From assembly GCA_013180625.2 (NCBI GenBank), contig SNVD02004835.1, forward strand, positions 124,001-188,000: a stretch of DNA of 64,000 nucleotides. Direction: 5' to 3'. The stretch is from Boswellia sacra (taxonomy: Eukaryota; Streptophyta; Magnoliopsida; Sapindales; Burseraceae). The position numbers and the translations under genes were made by a program. Each line of letters starts with the position of its first letter. Within the stretch, counting starts at the first letter, position 1. Positions 12,526-23,610 of the stretch are shown one piece after another. Below the pieces are notes generated by a model. It was not told the origin of the DNA. It worked only from the letters and a program-made list of their open reading frames with translations, and did no database searches.

Positions 12526-12971
12526 TGTGAAGTGTGAAGGCATTTTTGCCTTTCACACAATCCCACATTGGTGGGAAGTAAAATGTAAGTAGGGAGGCTT
12601 GGCTATATAATAGAGCCTCCTCCTCCCCCTTTGACTTGTCCCAAGCTTATGTATTAAGCTTTTCTCTTCTTTCTTCCTTGTTATCTCCTCCATTCTAATT
12701 GTGAGAGAGATTGTAATATTTTCTTCATAGTAATTATTTTCGATCTTGTCCCGTGGAGATTTTTCTCAAATTGAGGGTTTTACCACGTTAAATTTTTGTG
12801 CCTTTATTTTCTTTATTGCCTTTAATTTATTTATTGTGGAAGGCTGAGCCACCCAAGTTGCCTATTTTATTTATTGTGGAAGCCAATGCCACCCAAATTG
12901 TTATTTCTAACATAACAATTTGTTTCTTGTCTTTTATTTGAGCTGCGGTGGGAGTGCTCAATCTCTTAATA
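12526..12971 (+). repeat. 3' LTR of copia element 1
   Basis: A 446-bp LTR that starts TGTGAAGTG. It ends TTAATA where the 5' LTR has CTAACA, so the terminal CA has mutated to TA. It differs from the 5' LTR by many substitutions and by an insertion of about 20 bp near 12920. Confidence 0.93.
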
Positions 12972-13369
12972 GGCTTGATAGTGAAATGAAGCCCTTAATT
13001 GGAAGTGTTATCAAACAAAGCTCTGGGTTGTTTTGTCTTCCATGCGGGTTGGAATTCAACTATTGAAGCATTGAACTTGGCAGTGCCAATAGTGGTAATG
13101 CCACAGTGGACCGACCAGCGAACGATTGCTAAGTATGTGAAGGATGTTTGGAAGATGGGAATTAGGGTTAAGGTTGATGAGAATGAGATTGTGACAAGAG
13201 AAGAGATTGAGTACTGCCTGAAAGAGGTAATGGAGGGGAAGAGAGAAAGAGAAACAAAAATCAATGCTAAGAAATGGAGAAATTAGTCTATAGAGGCAGT
13301 GAGTGAAGATGGCACCTCTGATAAAGACATTGATGAATTTGTATCGAAGTTGGTAAACGCTCGAAGTTG
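12972..13369 (+). pseudogene. UGT copy 1, fragment C: PSPG box and C-terminus
   Basis: It starts with the second GGCTT copy and continues the UGT reading. The PSPG nucleotide-sugar box is recognisable (HAGWNSTIEAL, then PQWTDQ) but has TGA and TAA in place of its first Trp and fourth-position Gln codons. A further TAG at 13284-13286 precedes the C-terminal GTSDK-like region. The 3' flank to about 13430 still resembles that of copies 2 and 3. Confidence 0.9.
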
Positions 13370-13729
13370 ATCTAAACCAAATGTTAATTTGCTTCAATAA
13401 TATTAGGGAGTCTATGTACACGTTGAATTTTGCTTCAGCAATTGTTATTGTAGATTAAAAAGATTTAAAATTTGCGTATTGAAGCTATCACTTTTGAAGA
13501 AGCACTTTCATTGTTATTTTTATTGTTATTTGTTTTATTTTATTATTATTGTTTTTTTTTATAGGAAATAAAGTTAGACAAGGAGAAAATTAATTTTGGT
13601 CCACTTCGATGAAGACCTTTCACCTAGAAAGAAATTCGTTCAAAAATAAAATATTGGCTTGTCTTCTATAAATCTCGAACTCTTATTCATAGACAAATTG
13701 CAGATGGGCGGAGCTAAAGCAACACGAAC

Positions 13730-14690
13730 TTAATTAGCAACAACTCAACTACTTTTCTAGGATTCGATAATGACTTAAATTCCAACAAGCTAGTTAGAGA
13801 CAATCCTAACGAAATAGGACTTTATCAACTTGCTTGTCACAAAACCTCTTTGTTCACTTTTGATGATTGCATTATTGATGACCAAAGAAACAGGATTCTT
13901 GAAATAACATCTTGGTGCAATGCAAAAATGTTACGTCTTAGATCCACAATTAAAAGTGTTATTCTCGACTCTGTGGCAAGAATGATTGGCTCCTTATAAG
14001 AATGGCCATTAAAACTTGGAGAATATTGCCAATTACAGATTGTTGATTCTATAGATATTAATCAGTTCATGTTTTATATCTAATCAGAATTTTTGGGCAG
14101 TCCCACCTATGTTGAAGACAAAGCAAGAGAAGAATTTTTTGAGCTAAAATACTGCTCTTTCAAGCCTAAACATATTCATCAGCATTTCAAAAAAGTCCAC
14201 GAGAGATTCTATGTTATTGAAGGTTTAGATGATCCTAATCTAAATCAGAATTATCTCAATCAACTTCCAAATCCCTTAGGATTAGAAACTTTGAGATTCA
14301 TTGCCTCCAAAGGTATAACCCTTTCTCAAGTGTCTTTGGGAAATCTACTTCAATATATGCTTCAACAATTTCAAAAGCTTTGCAATAGTTTCAAATTTCT
14401 TACTGAATATAATAATGTTCAGAAGAAACTTGGAAAAGTTTACCAATGACCAGATCCAAACATTGAATGTAAAGGTGGCAATTATTGCTTTTGCCTAACA
14501 AAGAAAAAGAAGTATTTCAGAAGAGTCAAAACACATTCTTCTTCCTGGTCAAGGAAAACAAGAAGATTCTTTTGTAGAAAGAAAACACGAAGAAAGTTTA
14601 GCAAATGTTATATCTGTAACTAAAAAGAACATTTTGTAAAACAGTGTCCTGAAAAGAGAAGATAAGGGTTTCCACACCGTTTCTCAAATT
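13730..14690 (+). pseudogene. Pararetroviral coat-protein region with CCHC finger (broken)
   Basis: The longest open piece (14093-14449, 118 codons) follows an earlier piece in a neighbouring reading with stops near 13998 and 14080. A Lys/Arg-rich stretch and a CCHC-type zinc finger (CYIC...H...QC at about 14608-14649) follow, as at the end of caulimovirid coat domains. The finger contains an in-frame stop. Stops and frame changes prevent a complete product. Confidence 0.72.
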
Positions 14691-14768
14691 ATAAGAATTT
14701 TTTGTTAGGAGGAAGATCTAGAATCCATTTTTTTCTAGCAAGAGGCAGAAAATGAAGACATTATATTT

Positions 14769-15328
14769 ATGATTAGTCAGTCAGATGATCATTCAGATGA
14801 AGGGTTCTATAAGTCTTATGAAGCTCAACCAATTCCAATACAGTCAACTTGTGAAATATCAAATTTCATTGTTCTTATTATACCAGTCACAATACGGACA
14901 TCTAAGTTTGGTAAGCCAATCAATTTACTTCCTCTCATTAACATTGGAGGGGCAACCTTAATTCTAAATCCAACTTTTCACTCTTTCGATACTAGATTTC
15001 TCATAGGCAATATTTTTGTGCTGCTAACAATGAGGTTTTCTCTACAGAACTCATGAGTAAAAAGGTATATCTTAAAATCTTTCCATGTTTATCTTTTGCT
15101 CACAAATTTGTTCGTTCAACTTTACCTGATAATGACCTTATTATAGGTTTTGATTTACTAGCCCAATTTTTTACAAAAAGAGTTCTAATTAAGCCAAATA
15201 GGCTTAGGTATAGAAATCATTTTCATCAATGGGTTAAATTAGATCCATCCCATTCTTTTGACTCATTAGAAAATCTTAAATCCTATATCTTTCTATCTCT
15301 ACAGCCAATATTCATTCAGAATTTTTAA
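14769..15328 (+). pseudogene. Pararetroviral protease-region remnant
   Basis: Two overlapping open pieces (14769-15056 and 15053-15328) lie between the coat finger and the reverse transcriptase, where the aspartic protease of caulimovirids sits. A DLLAQFF-like segment ends the domain. I cannot point to an intact D-S/T-G catalytic motif, so the assignment relies on position. Confidence 0.5.
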
Positions 15329-16110
15329 TGAAATGTTCAAATCCTTTTTGGAAAAATTTCAAATTCTTCAATTCTCTTCCTTTTAAGAAAAATAAAGATG
15401 TAAGCCCCACAAAAGCTAGTTAGAGAAGAATGAGTCCTGAACATTGTAGTCTTGCCATCTAAGAATTAGAACAATTACAAGCTCAAGATTTAAGGCTTTC
15501 TATGTCAGCAAAAGGCCTGAACAACTTAAGAGTTAATTTTTGCCCTCTCCATTATTCTTACGCGATAATAAATTTCCAATTTCCAATAATTATATTTCTT
15601 TGCCAACCTTAATGAAGCTCGTGTCTTTTCCATAGTAGAACTTAAAGCAATATTTTGGCAATTAGGAATTCAAAAGGAAGAAAGATTCAAAATAGGGTTT
15701 TGTATCCCAAATCATCATTTTTATTGGACCGTCATACCTTTTGGGCCAAAAACAACATCTTATATTTTTCAAAAGACCATGATCAACATCCTTCAACCAC
15801 TCAGGTCCAATATGCTCATCTACATTGATGACTTTCTTTTCTACTTCTCAACAATAGAAGAACACTTAACATTACTGCAGCAAATGCATTCTCTTCTCCT
15901 TCAATATGGTATTATGATCTCTCCTAAAAAATGTATCTTTTGGTACTAGAACTTGATCTTTTGCGAATGGCAATTACAAAAAGGCAATACCGCCTTCAGC
16001 CTCATATGAGAAAGCAATTATTGAATTTCCTGAGATGAAAATGTTTCTAAGTAGCATATTCAACAAGTGTTGGGCATTATAAATTTTATGGCATACTTTA
16101 TCCCCAAACT
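15329..16110 (+). pseudogene. Pararetroviral reverse transcriptase remnant
   Basis: Broken reading of a caulimovirid RT. It has an FSIVELKAIFWQLGI segment near 15627, a PFGPKTTSYIFQ segment near 15737 and a YIDD box near 15820 (IYIDDFLFY), followed by the SPKKC motif near 15920. Frameshifts at about 15590 and 15950 and several stops interrupt it. Confidence 0.75.
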
Positions 16111-16530
16111 ATCAATGATTATTCGCCTTCTGCAACTGATGTTTAAAAGGAATGCTATATCTTGGGGACTTGAAAGGCTACTGCTATTTCTCAAATTAAG
16201 AAGATTGCTCAAAATCTTTTGCCTCTGCAAATTTCTTCTATAAGAAAGAGAATTTTACAGGCTAATGCTAGTGATTCCAATTGGTCAGTTATTCTTTTTG
16301 AAGAAAAGAATGGAAAAAGAAGTATTTGTGGATACAAAATTGGTTCTTTCTCTGATTCTAAGTTTCATTGTTACTCCACATTCAAAAAAAATTCTTGCAG
16401 TAAGAAAAGGAATTGAAAATTTTCAATTTCATCTCATTGACCATGATTTTCTTATGGAAACGGATGTGAGTTCTTTTCCACAAATGCTGCAATTCAAAAA
16501 AAAAAAAAAACAACTACCATATCCTTAGTT
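16111..16530 (+). pseudogene. Pararetroviral RNase H remnant (copy A)
   Basis: Homologous to 19681-20040. The reading NASDSNWSVILFEEK with a following Gly-Tyr segment resembles the first Asp motif of RNase H, and a METDVSSFPQ segment resembles the next catalytic strand. Open pieces lie at 16219-16416 and 16265-16528 in different frames, so at least one frameshift is present. A poly-A run at 16498 marks further decay. Confidence 0.7.
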
Positions 16531-17942
16531 ACTCAGATGGTCAACTTGGTTCTCACAATTTGATTTTGATGTCAAAAACACCAAGGGAGCTATCAATATT
16601 CTTGTAGATATGTTATCTTGGCCTCAACAGCATAAAATCAATCAAGGCAACTCTCTTCAGGTTATTCTAATAATCCACATGATGCATCCTATTACTTCTT
16701 CAACAAACGAAATTGAATTTATTCCTCTGGAAGTCCCAGCCTTGATAGCAAACCAGCCTTTGAAACAGTCCTATCATCAACAAATGATACAAGATCAAGC
16801 TAAGATCCTCACTTAATATGGCCCATTATATTTCAGGAATATTGAAATTCATTCAGATTTTTTCATACATAAAGATTTATCGAGTTTAGGATATTGAAAA
16901 AGATTTCAATCAAGAAATCTTATGGTTTCTTTGGCACCTCATACAACAATTTTTAATTAGAATTGAGTTTAATCTCAATTACATGTTGAACAGAATAGCT
17001 CATACAAGCTTCTTGTATAGTCATAGAACTCTCAACACTACTCTTGGGTGTTTTCAAATTTTCATTGAATGGTTTTATCCTCTTTCATGGTGAAAGAATC
17101 AGTTTGAATATCAAAGACAAAAAAATTTTAATCTTCGAGGACAATGAGCATCACATCACGTTGCCTATATTTTTAAGAGAACGAGCATTATCACTAATAA
17201 AAATTTTTAGTTCTTTTTTCATGTGCATGAATATTACTTGTCTCCATATAGCCTCACACAATAGTAGGAAGCTTATCCTCATGAGTTTCGAGAATTCAAA
17301 GGTGAATCTTATAAATAAATTTAAGAAGCCCACTCAGATTTGGCCATCCATTGAAGATGACGTGCTTTGCAGAAAAAGCACTTTCCAGAATACTCTTATT
17401 ACTTTAGACAATAGACAAAGGTTATCATTCTATGCAAAAACACATGGAGAAAGGAGAAAGTTCTCAATCTCTGTAGGCCCAAGATGATAATGATCCATTT
17501 TAATAGTTGAGCCTCCAAAGCATGCTGTAACTGACAATTCCATCCTCATCTCAAAACCGACCATATCCATCATATTTGCAAGACTTGCAAGACCCATAAA
17601 GCCTAGATAAGCCTTATCTCCTACAACTTTTGAAAAAAAGAATTTGTGCTAGCTCCAGAAGAGAAGAACGATAATGACATCCCAAGTTTTGACTTGTTGA
17701 CGTGGTAGAGTTTAGACAGTGATGATAAGTTAGATGAATGTCTTAAAATTTCTAACATTATTATAATACTTATTTATTCCACAGGTCAAGGGGAAAAGCC
17801 AAAACTATGTAAAATAGCTTTTGGGACCTTAGACTATAGCTTTTAATCAACTTTTGACGTTGCTATGTAAAATGATACGGGAAAGTTATTTTCTTTTGGA
17901 AAGTTGCTTTCTTTTGTTTCATTTTTCCATATGTAATTATGA
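16531..17942 (+). pseudogene. Post-RNase H tail of the pararetrovirus (copy A)
   Basis: Continues the polyprotein past RNase H. It is clearly homologous, base by base with small indels, to 20041-21520 in the second copy. Open pieces at 16610-16816 and 17044-17487 are in different frames; the part near 17060-17140 reads best in the frame of the upstream piece. No catalytic motif is recognised in this tail. Confidence 0.6.
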
Positions 17943-17947
17943 CTTAT

Positions 17948-19317
17948 TGACACGTCCGAAAAAGGATTGTCTCCCAAGTATAGGAGTGTCGAAGTAATAA
18001 ACCCGGTGAGACCGGGGTCGACCCACGAGGAAGGGAATTTTAGCACTACAAACTATGAAGTAAGCAAATATGATATGGATGATTCAAAGAGGTGACAAGA
18101 TAATATCAACAAATATAAATAAGAACAAGTTCGTAAACAATAAATGAGAATCACACAAGAGAAATCAACACAATAATAATGAAAGCTAAGGTTAGGGGAT
18201 CCGCCCTTGATATTTCAAATAAGGATAAACAACCCGTTTTAGTTATATGAATTATATTTGTTTCGTCACCAACATTTATACCACTTCTTGTAAATGGGTT
18301 CAAGCATCCAATGTGCCAATCACCATATGTCTATAACAAATCAAGGTTCCTAACTAGATTTGTGTCGGTAAGGAAGAACCATATGATATCTAGAAAGGAT
18401 CCAAGCATTTGATGTGCCAAGGATTGTCGACACTGGATCAAGACCTCCACTTTACGAGTGGTGTCAAGATTAATTAAGAAGATAAATCTAAATCATATAA
18501 AGTAAACAACACAAGATTATGATAATTAAGCACATATCAAAGGGTTAGAAAATCCTTACTCTCATATCAAGGGTTTCACTCTTTCACCTTAGCAAGAGAG
18601 AAATTAGAAAGACATTATAAAAGAAAGGAAACAAATTGCAAGGAAAAGAAGATTTATTAATAGCATAAAAACAGAAGAGAGAAACACAATACAAGATCCC
18701 AGCAAGGCCAAGATGCCCCAATGGGTCACAAGGAACCTCTATTTATAGATACATTCAGGGGCAAACTTGTCAAATTACAAAGAAATAGTTGTCAAATATT
18801 AGATGCACCAACTTTGACAATTGGGGTAATTAGGTGAACCAATTTTGACCACCGATTTTGACATTGAATTTTTGAGAATTTTAATCACATGTCTTCATGA
18901 AATTCATGGATATTTCTCTCAGATTTCTAGAACATCTTGATTCATACGATTTGGATATGTATTTTGAGAGATATGGTCAAAATACTGAGGAATGGTCAAG
19001 CTGGACCGAATCTACAGATGGGTTCACTTTAAGCCCAATTTTGGTCCACTAGAGCCCGAATTTGATGATGCTTGTGAAATGCAATCTTGTAGATAATTGA
19101 ATTAGCTTTCTAAAACATTAAGATTTGTACCATTCTGATCTATAAATAGAAAGTTATGCCCAATTTACCAAGCCTACATCAAAACTGAAATTAAGAGAAA
19201 GTCAATTCAAATGATGTAAAGACTACAAATATGCTTAAGTTGAGGAATTTAATGATACTATTAATGTAATATGATGAATTAAGCTCTTATTAAGCATACA
19301 TATTTAAGTGTTCATCA
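17948..19317. mobile_element. Solo LTR (1370 bp) inserted in the pararetrovirus
   Basis: It begins TGACACGTCC and ends GTTCATCA, with a perfect 5-bp CTTAT duplication at 17943-17947 and 19318-19322. Pararetrovirus sequence resumes immediately after it. The second viral copy has the uninterrupted junction (single CTTAT near 21526), which is a direct empty-site control. No internal coding region is present. A conserved GACCGGGGTCGACCCACGAG-type stretch near 18010 resembles long Ty3/gypsy Tat-lineage LTRs, but lineage is uncertain. Confidence 0.88.
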
Positions 19318-19322
19318 CTTAT

Positions 19323-19520
19323 GACTTCATGATATAAGTTTGGCAAAAAAATGTTACAAGGGCCATTATCATGGCTTGTAGAAAAATATGTTCTAGGAAA
19401 AAGGTGCCTTGAGGAAGTCTTGTAGCTCAAGAGCTACCCAACCCTCTTTAGTATAAATAAAAGCTCTAGCTGTTCTTGGGGGAAGCAGACGAGTACACTT
19501 AGTAAATTATCAACATTTTT

Positions 19521-19551
<31 letters not shown>

Positions 19552-19680
19552 GGTTCTAGCCATACTTTAATGCTATTCTTTGAGCCATAAAAGTTCTTTT
19601 AGGGATGCACTAGTGCCAGTAGGGCTTGGAAATGCATTATTGTTAGGAAATACCTTGGCTGAGAGTTTGGCTTTTCTATA
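19323..19680 (+). promoter_or_regulatory. Probable pararetroviral transcription-control and leader region
   Basis: Continues the viral intergenic sequence after the solo LTR. A TATA box (TATAAATA, 19452-19459) is followed by a leader with a (CT)n run at about 19525-19551. Pyrimidine-rich tracts after the start site are common in caulimovirid promoters. The leader then joins the RNase H region directly at 19681 and not a coat or movement region, so the downstream copy is rearranged. Activity is unknown. Confidence 0.5.
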
Positions 19681-21610
19681 TTCGCCCTCTATAACTGATG
19701 CTTAAAAAGAGTGCCCCATCTTGAGGACTTGAACAGACTACTGTTATTTCCCAAATTAAGAAGAATGCTCAAAACCTTCTATTTTTGCAAATTTCTTCCA
19801 TAGGAAAGATAATTTTATAGAATGATGCTAGTGATTTTTGTAATGCATGCTAATCTTTTTGAAGAAAAGAATAGGAAAAGAAGTATTCGTCGATACAAAA
19901 GTGGCTTTTGTTTGCTTTTGAGATCCATTATCACTCCCTATTCAAAGAAATTCTTGCTAATAAAAAAAGAAATTAAAAAATTCCAATTTCATCTCATCGG
20001 CCATCATTTTATTGTAGAAATGGATACGAGTTCTTTCCCATGAATGCTGTAGTTCAAACAAAAACAACTGCCACATCCTCAATTACTCAAATGGTTAATC
20101 TGGTTCTCAAAATTTAATTTTGATGTCAAATATATCAAAAAAACTAACAATATTCTTATAGATATATTATTTCGGCCTCAGCAAAACAAATTCAATCAAG
20201 AAAACTCTCTTCAGGTCATTCCAATAATTCACATGATGCACACTATTACTTCCTTAACAAATGAAAGTGAATTTATTCCTCTCGAAATCCCAGCCTTGAT
20301 AGCAAACCAATCTCTATTACAATGCCATCATCAACAAATGATAGAATATCAAGCTAAGATCCTCACTCAACACGGCTCATTCTCCCTCGAAAATATTGAA
20401 ATTCATCTAGATTTTCAATACATGAAGATTTGTCAAGTTTGGGATATTGAAAAAGATTTCAATCCAAAAATTTGATGATTTCTCGGACACCTCACGCAGC
20501 AATTTTTAATTGGAGTTGAATTTAATCCCAATTACATGTTGAACAGAATGGCTCATACAAGCTTCTTGTATAGTCATAGAACTCTCAACACTACTCTTAG
20601 GTGTTATCAAAATTTTCTTGAATGATTTTATCCTCTTTCATGGTGGAAAAATCAATTTGAATATCAAAGACAAAAAAGTTTCAATCTTCGAGGACAATGA
20701 GCATTACACCACGTCATCTTTTTTTTTCTTTTAAAAAAAGAGCATTATCACTATTAAAAATTTGTAGTTCTCTTCTCATGGTGCAAGAATATTGCTTGTC
20801 TCCATATAGCCTCGCACAACAGTGGGAAGCTTATCCCAATGAGTTTCAAGAATTCTAAAGGCGAATCTCAGAAACAAATTCAAGTCTCTCACCTCAGATT
20901 TGGCCATCCATTGAAAATTATGCACCTTGGGAAAAATACTCTCTATAGTACTCTTATTAGCTAAGACAATATAGAGAGGTGTATCATTTTGTGCATAAAC
21001 ACGCGGAGAAAGGAGAAAGTTCTCGATCTTAGTAAGCCCAAGATGATAATAATCTATTTTTATAGCTCAACCTCCAGAATATGCTGCAAACGATAATTCC
21101 ATCCTTATCTCAAAACCAACCATATCCATTATATTTGCAAGACTCACAGGACCCATACAGCCTAGATGAACTTTATCTCCAACAACTTTTGAAAAAAGAA
21201 TCTGTGCTAGCTCCAGAAACGAAGAAGGACGACGACATCCCATATTTTGACATGTTGACATGATAGTACCCGAACAGTAATGATGACTCAGATGGATATC
21301 CTAGAATTTCTAACATCACCAATTCACCCAAATGATGTCATTATTATCATACTTATTTATTCCATAGGTCAAAGGAGAAAAGTCAAAACTATGTAAAATA
21401 GCTTTTGGGACCTTAGACTATAACTTTTAATAAACTTTTGACTTGCTATTTAAAATGATATGGGAAAGTTATTTTCTTTTGGAAAGTTGCTTTCTTTTGT
21501 TTCATTTTTCCATATGTAATTATGACTTATGACTTCATGACATAAGTCTTGTAGAAAAATGTTACAAGGGCCATTACCATGGCTTATAGAAAAATATTTT
21601 CTAGGAAAAA
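19681..21610 (+). pseudogene. Second partial pararetrovirus copy (copy B: RNase H to intergenic region)
   Basis: This is a direct, diverged duplicate of 16122-17942 plus 19318-19405. It covers RNase H (open piece 19822-20043), the tail (20233-20475, 21081-21263) and the non-coding region to about 21610. It lacks coat, protease and RT regions and has independent stops and indels. The head-to-tail order with copy A suggests integration of a tandem or rearranged viral genome, or later tandem duplication. It also provides the empty site for the solo LTR. Confidence 0.8.
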
Positions 21611-22802
21611 GATATTCGCTAGCTTTTACAAACGAGGTTTCATCCCTATTTATAATCATCCATCACATCAACATATAGCTAAACGACGCCCTAATCACAC
21701 CTTTAAGGTGATCTCCAAGTTTATGAGCTGAGTGGACAACTCATAATATTAAGAAAAGAAAAAAAGTCACCTACATTAATATATTTAGTGGAGTTTGAAG
21801 AGATCAAGGTTGCGATCTTGAATCTAATTAACTAGAAAGTTTCTACGAAAGTTATACAAGGCCTCTCCTAAAGAGTTATAATGTCAATGAACTTCCTATA
21901 TGGCTCTTAAAAGGATACATTGTTTTCAATAATTTTGATACTATTATAATAATAATCTAAATGAAATTCCGTAATGTAAGATCCAGTTGCTAGCACTATC
22001 AATTTTTAAAGATTAAAATATTCTTAATTGTTACTATTAAAGAAATGTTACGTTGTGGGTTTTGGCCATATGTAACTCGTGTAAGAAATCAAATAATTAT
22101 TGTAATGTGCAACTCGCATTTCGTTAATTCCTTAAAACTATCAAAATGCAGCTAGTGATATTGTGTTAATATATGAGTCAGGTCACATTAGTTTATATAC
22201 AGAATTTACAAGAGTAGTACCACTCTTTTCAGTATCATTTTTAACTTATTGAAAGGAAATATGTTCTGTCAAACCTCTAAGAGGACAAAATTCGGAAGGG
22301 ATTGAGTGGTGATCTTTTTTCAAATTTTTAGAAGTTCTACTTAGCACCCACTTTTAATCTCATCAAATCCTATATTTCATAAAAATTTTATTTTTGATAA
22401 TTTTAATAAACTCTAACCTTTATCCTATATTTATTTTTTACATTTCCATTTTTTTTCCTTTGCTAATTCTTTTGTCACTATCTTTCTCCCCTCTGTCGAT
22501 TGTTACCTATTGACGCTCAAATATATTCTTGGCATATTATGTGAGTTGACTTGTATCCAATACAAATAGAATTGGGTCAAAATCACCGAAATACCGATAA
22601 TTCCTTTTTTTTTTCATTCATATTCTTGACAAAATATTCCTGAATTTTAACGAATAATATTAACTTCAATTTTTATATCAGTTTGTATACAATGCCAAAA
22701 CAATTTGTTTGTATAAATTCATATATTATGGAGAATAATCTAAATACAAAAATTAAGAAAATATTTGCGTGTGTAAGTGTGAATTTAAAAAAAATTAAAG
22801 AA
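21611..22802. other. AT-rich intergenic sequence
   Basis: Low-complexity AT-rich DNA with no coding homology, no clear repeat boundary and no RNA gene that I can recognise. Confidence 0.6.
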
Positions 22803-22811
22803 AATAAATAA

Positions 22812-23601
22812 GGTTAGGGCTATTTACACCCATTTTAATACTCTAAACACCCTTTTTTAATAATAATTTATATTATTTAAATATCCTTATATAGAATTAC
22901 CTAAAAGGACAATCTAATTATTTCTCTAATCTCTTTTATTATGTTATCTTGATTTGTTAACAGTAAAACATAAGAATTAAAGATAATTATACATCAAATA
23001 ATTAAATTTTCTAAAATCCAATTAAACTTATACAAAATAATTTAAATTGCGTATCGAAGCTCCTTTAAAAAAAAAAAAGAATGATAGAATGGAAATAAGA
23101 GTTTTTTTTAGAGAGAAAAAGCAACTTACACAATCATTTAACTAACAATAAACAAGAAGGAAAGCGTATACTGTGTACCACGTAAAGAAAAAGGAGCAGA
23201 CATCACATGAATTGCAAGTCTGCAAAACTAGTAGCAGAATTTAGTTTCTCATAAGACTCCTTTCCTTAAGTCAGCAAGTCCAGAAAGTTAAGCTTCCAGG
23301 CAGACAAATATAGTGTTTGCATAACTTCACCATTTTTTAATCAAGAATACAAACAGATATGATAAATTAACCGTAATCATCTAATTTATCATGGAAGAGA
23401 ATGAAAATCAATTTAGAGAGGGAGAGGGAGAGGAGGTTTAATCTAGGTATTGACAAATGAGACTAAAGGATTTTATTTGGGGCAAGGGTCTTTTTGGAAT
23501 TAGAATGGGTGTTTAGGGTAATTAATTTTACATTTTTGGTAATGGTTGTTACGATAAACAGGGTATTCAAAACATGAAGATGGATGCAAATAGCCAAACC
23601 C
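22812..23601. mobile_element. Mutator-like MITE, 790 bp
   Basis: Terminal inverted repeats of about 40 bp begin GGTTAGGGCTATTTACACCC at 22812. The inverted other end reads GGGTTTGGCTATTTGCATCC at 23601. A 9-bp AATAAATAA duplication lies at 22803-22811 and 23602-23610; 9 bp is the Mutator-family length, though this low-complexity repeat could partly be chance. There is no transposase inside. Confidence 0.65.
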
Positions 23602-23610
23602 AATAAATAA

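Larger units (their letters stand above)
7825..12971 (+). mobile_element. Ty1/copia LTR retrotransposon, Tnt1/Tork-like, degenerate
   Basis: It is bounded by two LTRs and a perfect 5-bp GGCTT target duplication (7820-7824, 12972-12976) inside UGT exon 2. Domain order is gag, zinc knuckle, protease, integrase, reverse transcriptase, RNase H, which is the copia order. A primer-binding site resembling initiator-Met tRNA complement (TGGTATTACAGCC) starts at 8256, and a purine tract (AAGTGGGAGAA) precedes the 3' LTR. The two LTRs differ at dozens of positions by eye, so the insertion is not recent. Several stops and frameshifts make it non-autonomous now. Confidence 0.95.
230..13369 (+). pseudogene. 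UGT74-like glycosyltransferase pseudogene (copy 1), split by CACTA and copia insertions
   Basis: A family-1 plant UDP-glycosyltransferase with the same structure as the intact copy at 25743: exon 1 is 230-874 (645 bp, the same length), a GT..AG intron is 875-983, and exon 2 starts at 984. Exon 2 is cut at 1076 by the CACTA element and again at 7824 by a copia element; coding homology resumes at 7588 and at 12972 and ends with a stop at 13369. Removing both elements and one copy of each target duplication gives collinearity with copy 2. Decay inside the exon includes a frameshift near 7656, a 9-bp deletion near 7798, stops at 12987-12989 and 12996-12998 that hit the Trp and Gln of the PSPG box, and a stop at 13284-13286. 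Exon 1 is still fully open and could give a truncated acceptor-binding half only. It is a pseudogene with high confidence; its former substrate is unknown. Confidence 0.93.
13570..17942 (+). pseudogene. Endogenous plant pararetrovirus, petuvirus/florendovirus-like, partial genome (copy A)
   Basis: A decayed caulimovirid polyprotein region runs in the order coat protein, CCHC finger, protease, reverse transcriptase, RNase H, then a post-RNase H tail. This is the order of Petuvirus-type single polyproteins. The upstream movement-protein part was not found, and no integrase domain is seen, which separates it from LTR retrotransposons. Many stops and frameshifts break every domain, so it is an ancient integrated relic that cannot encode a virus. 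Near 17943 it is interrupted by a solo LTR, and a second partial copy follows at 19681. The left boundary is approximate. Genus-level naming is inference from domain order and recognised coat-region motifs. Confidence 0.8.

Noticed and set aside
13056..13421. Minus-strand frame of 121 codons
   Set aside because: It is the antisense shadow of the UGT copy 1 C-terminal exon fragment; similar shadows occur at 26926-27279.
19525..19551. Short repeats considered as a CRISPR-like or satellite array
   Set aside because: It is a simple (CT)n tract; no spaced repeats were found and the genome is a plant's.
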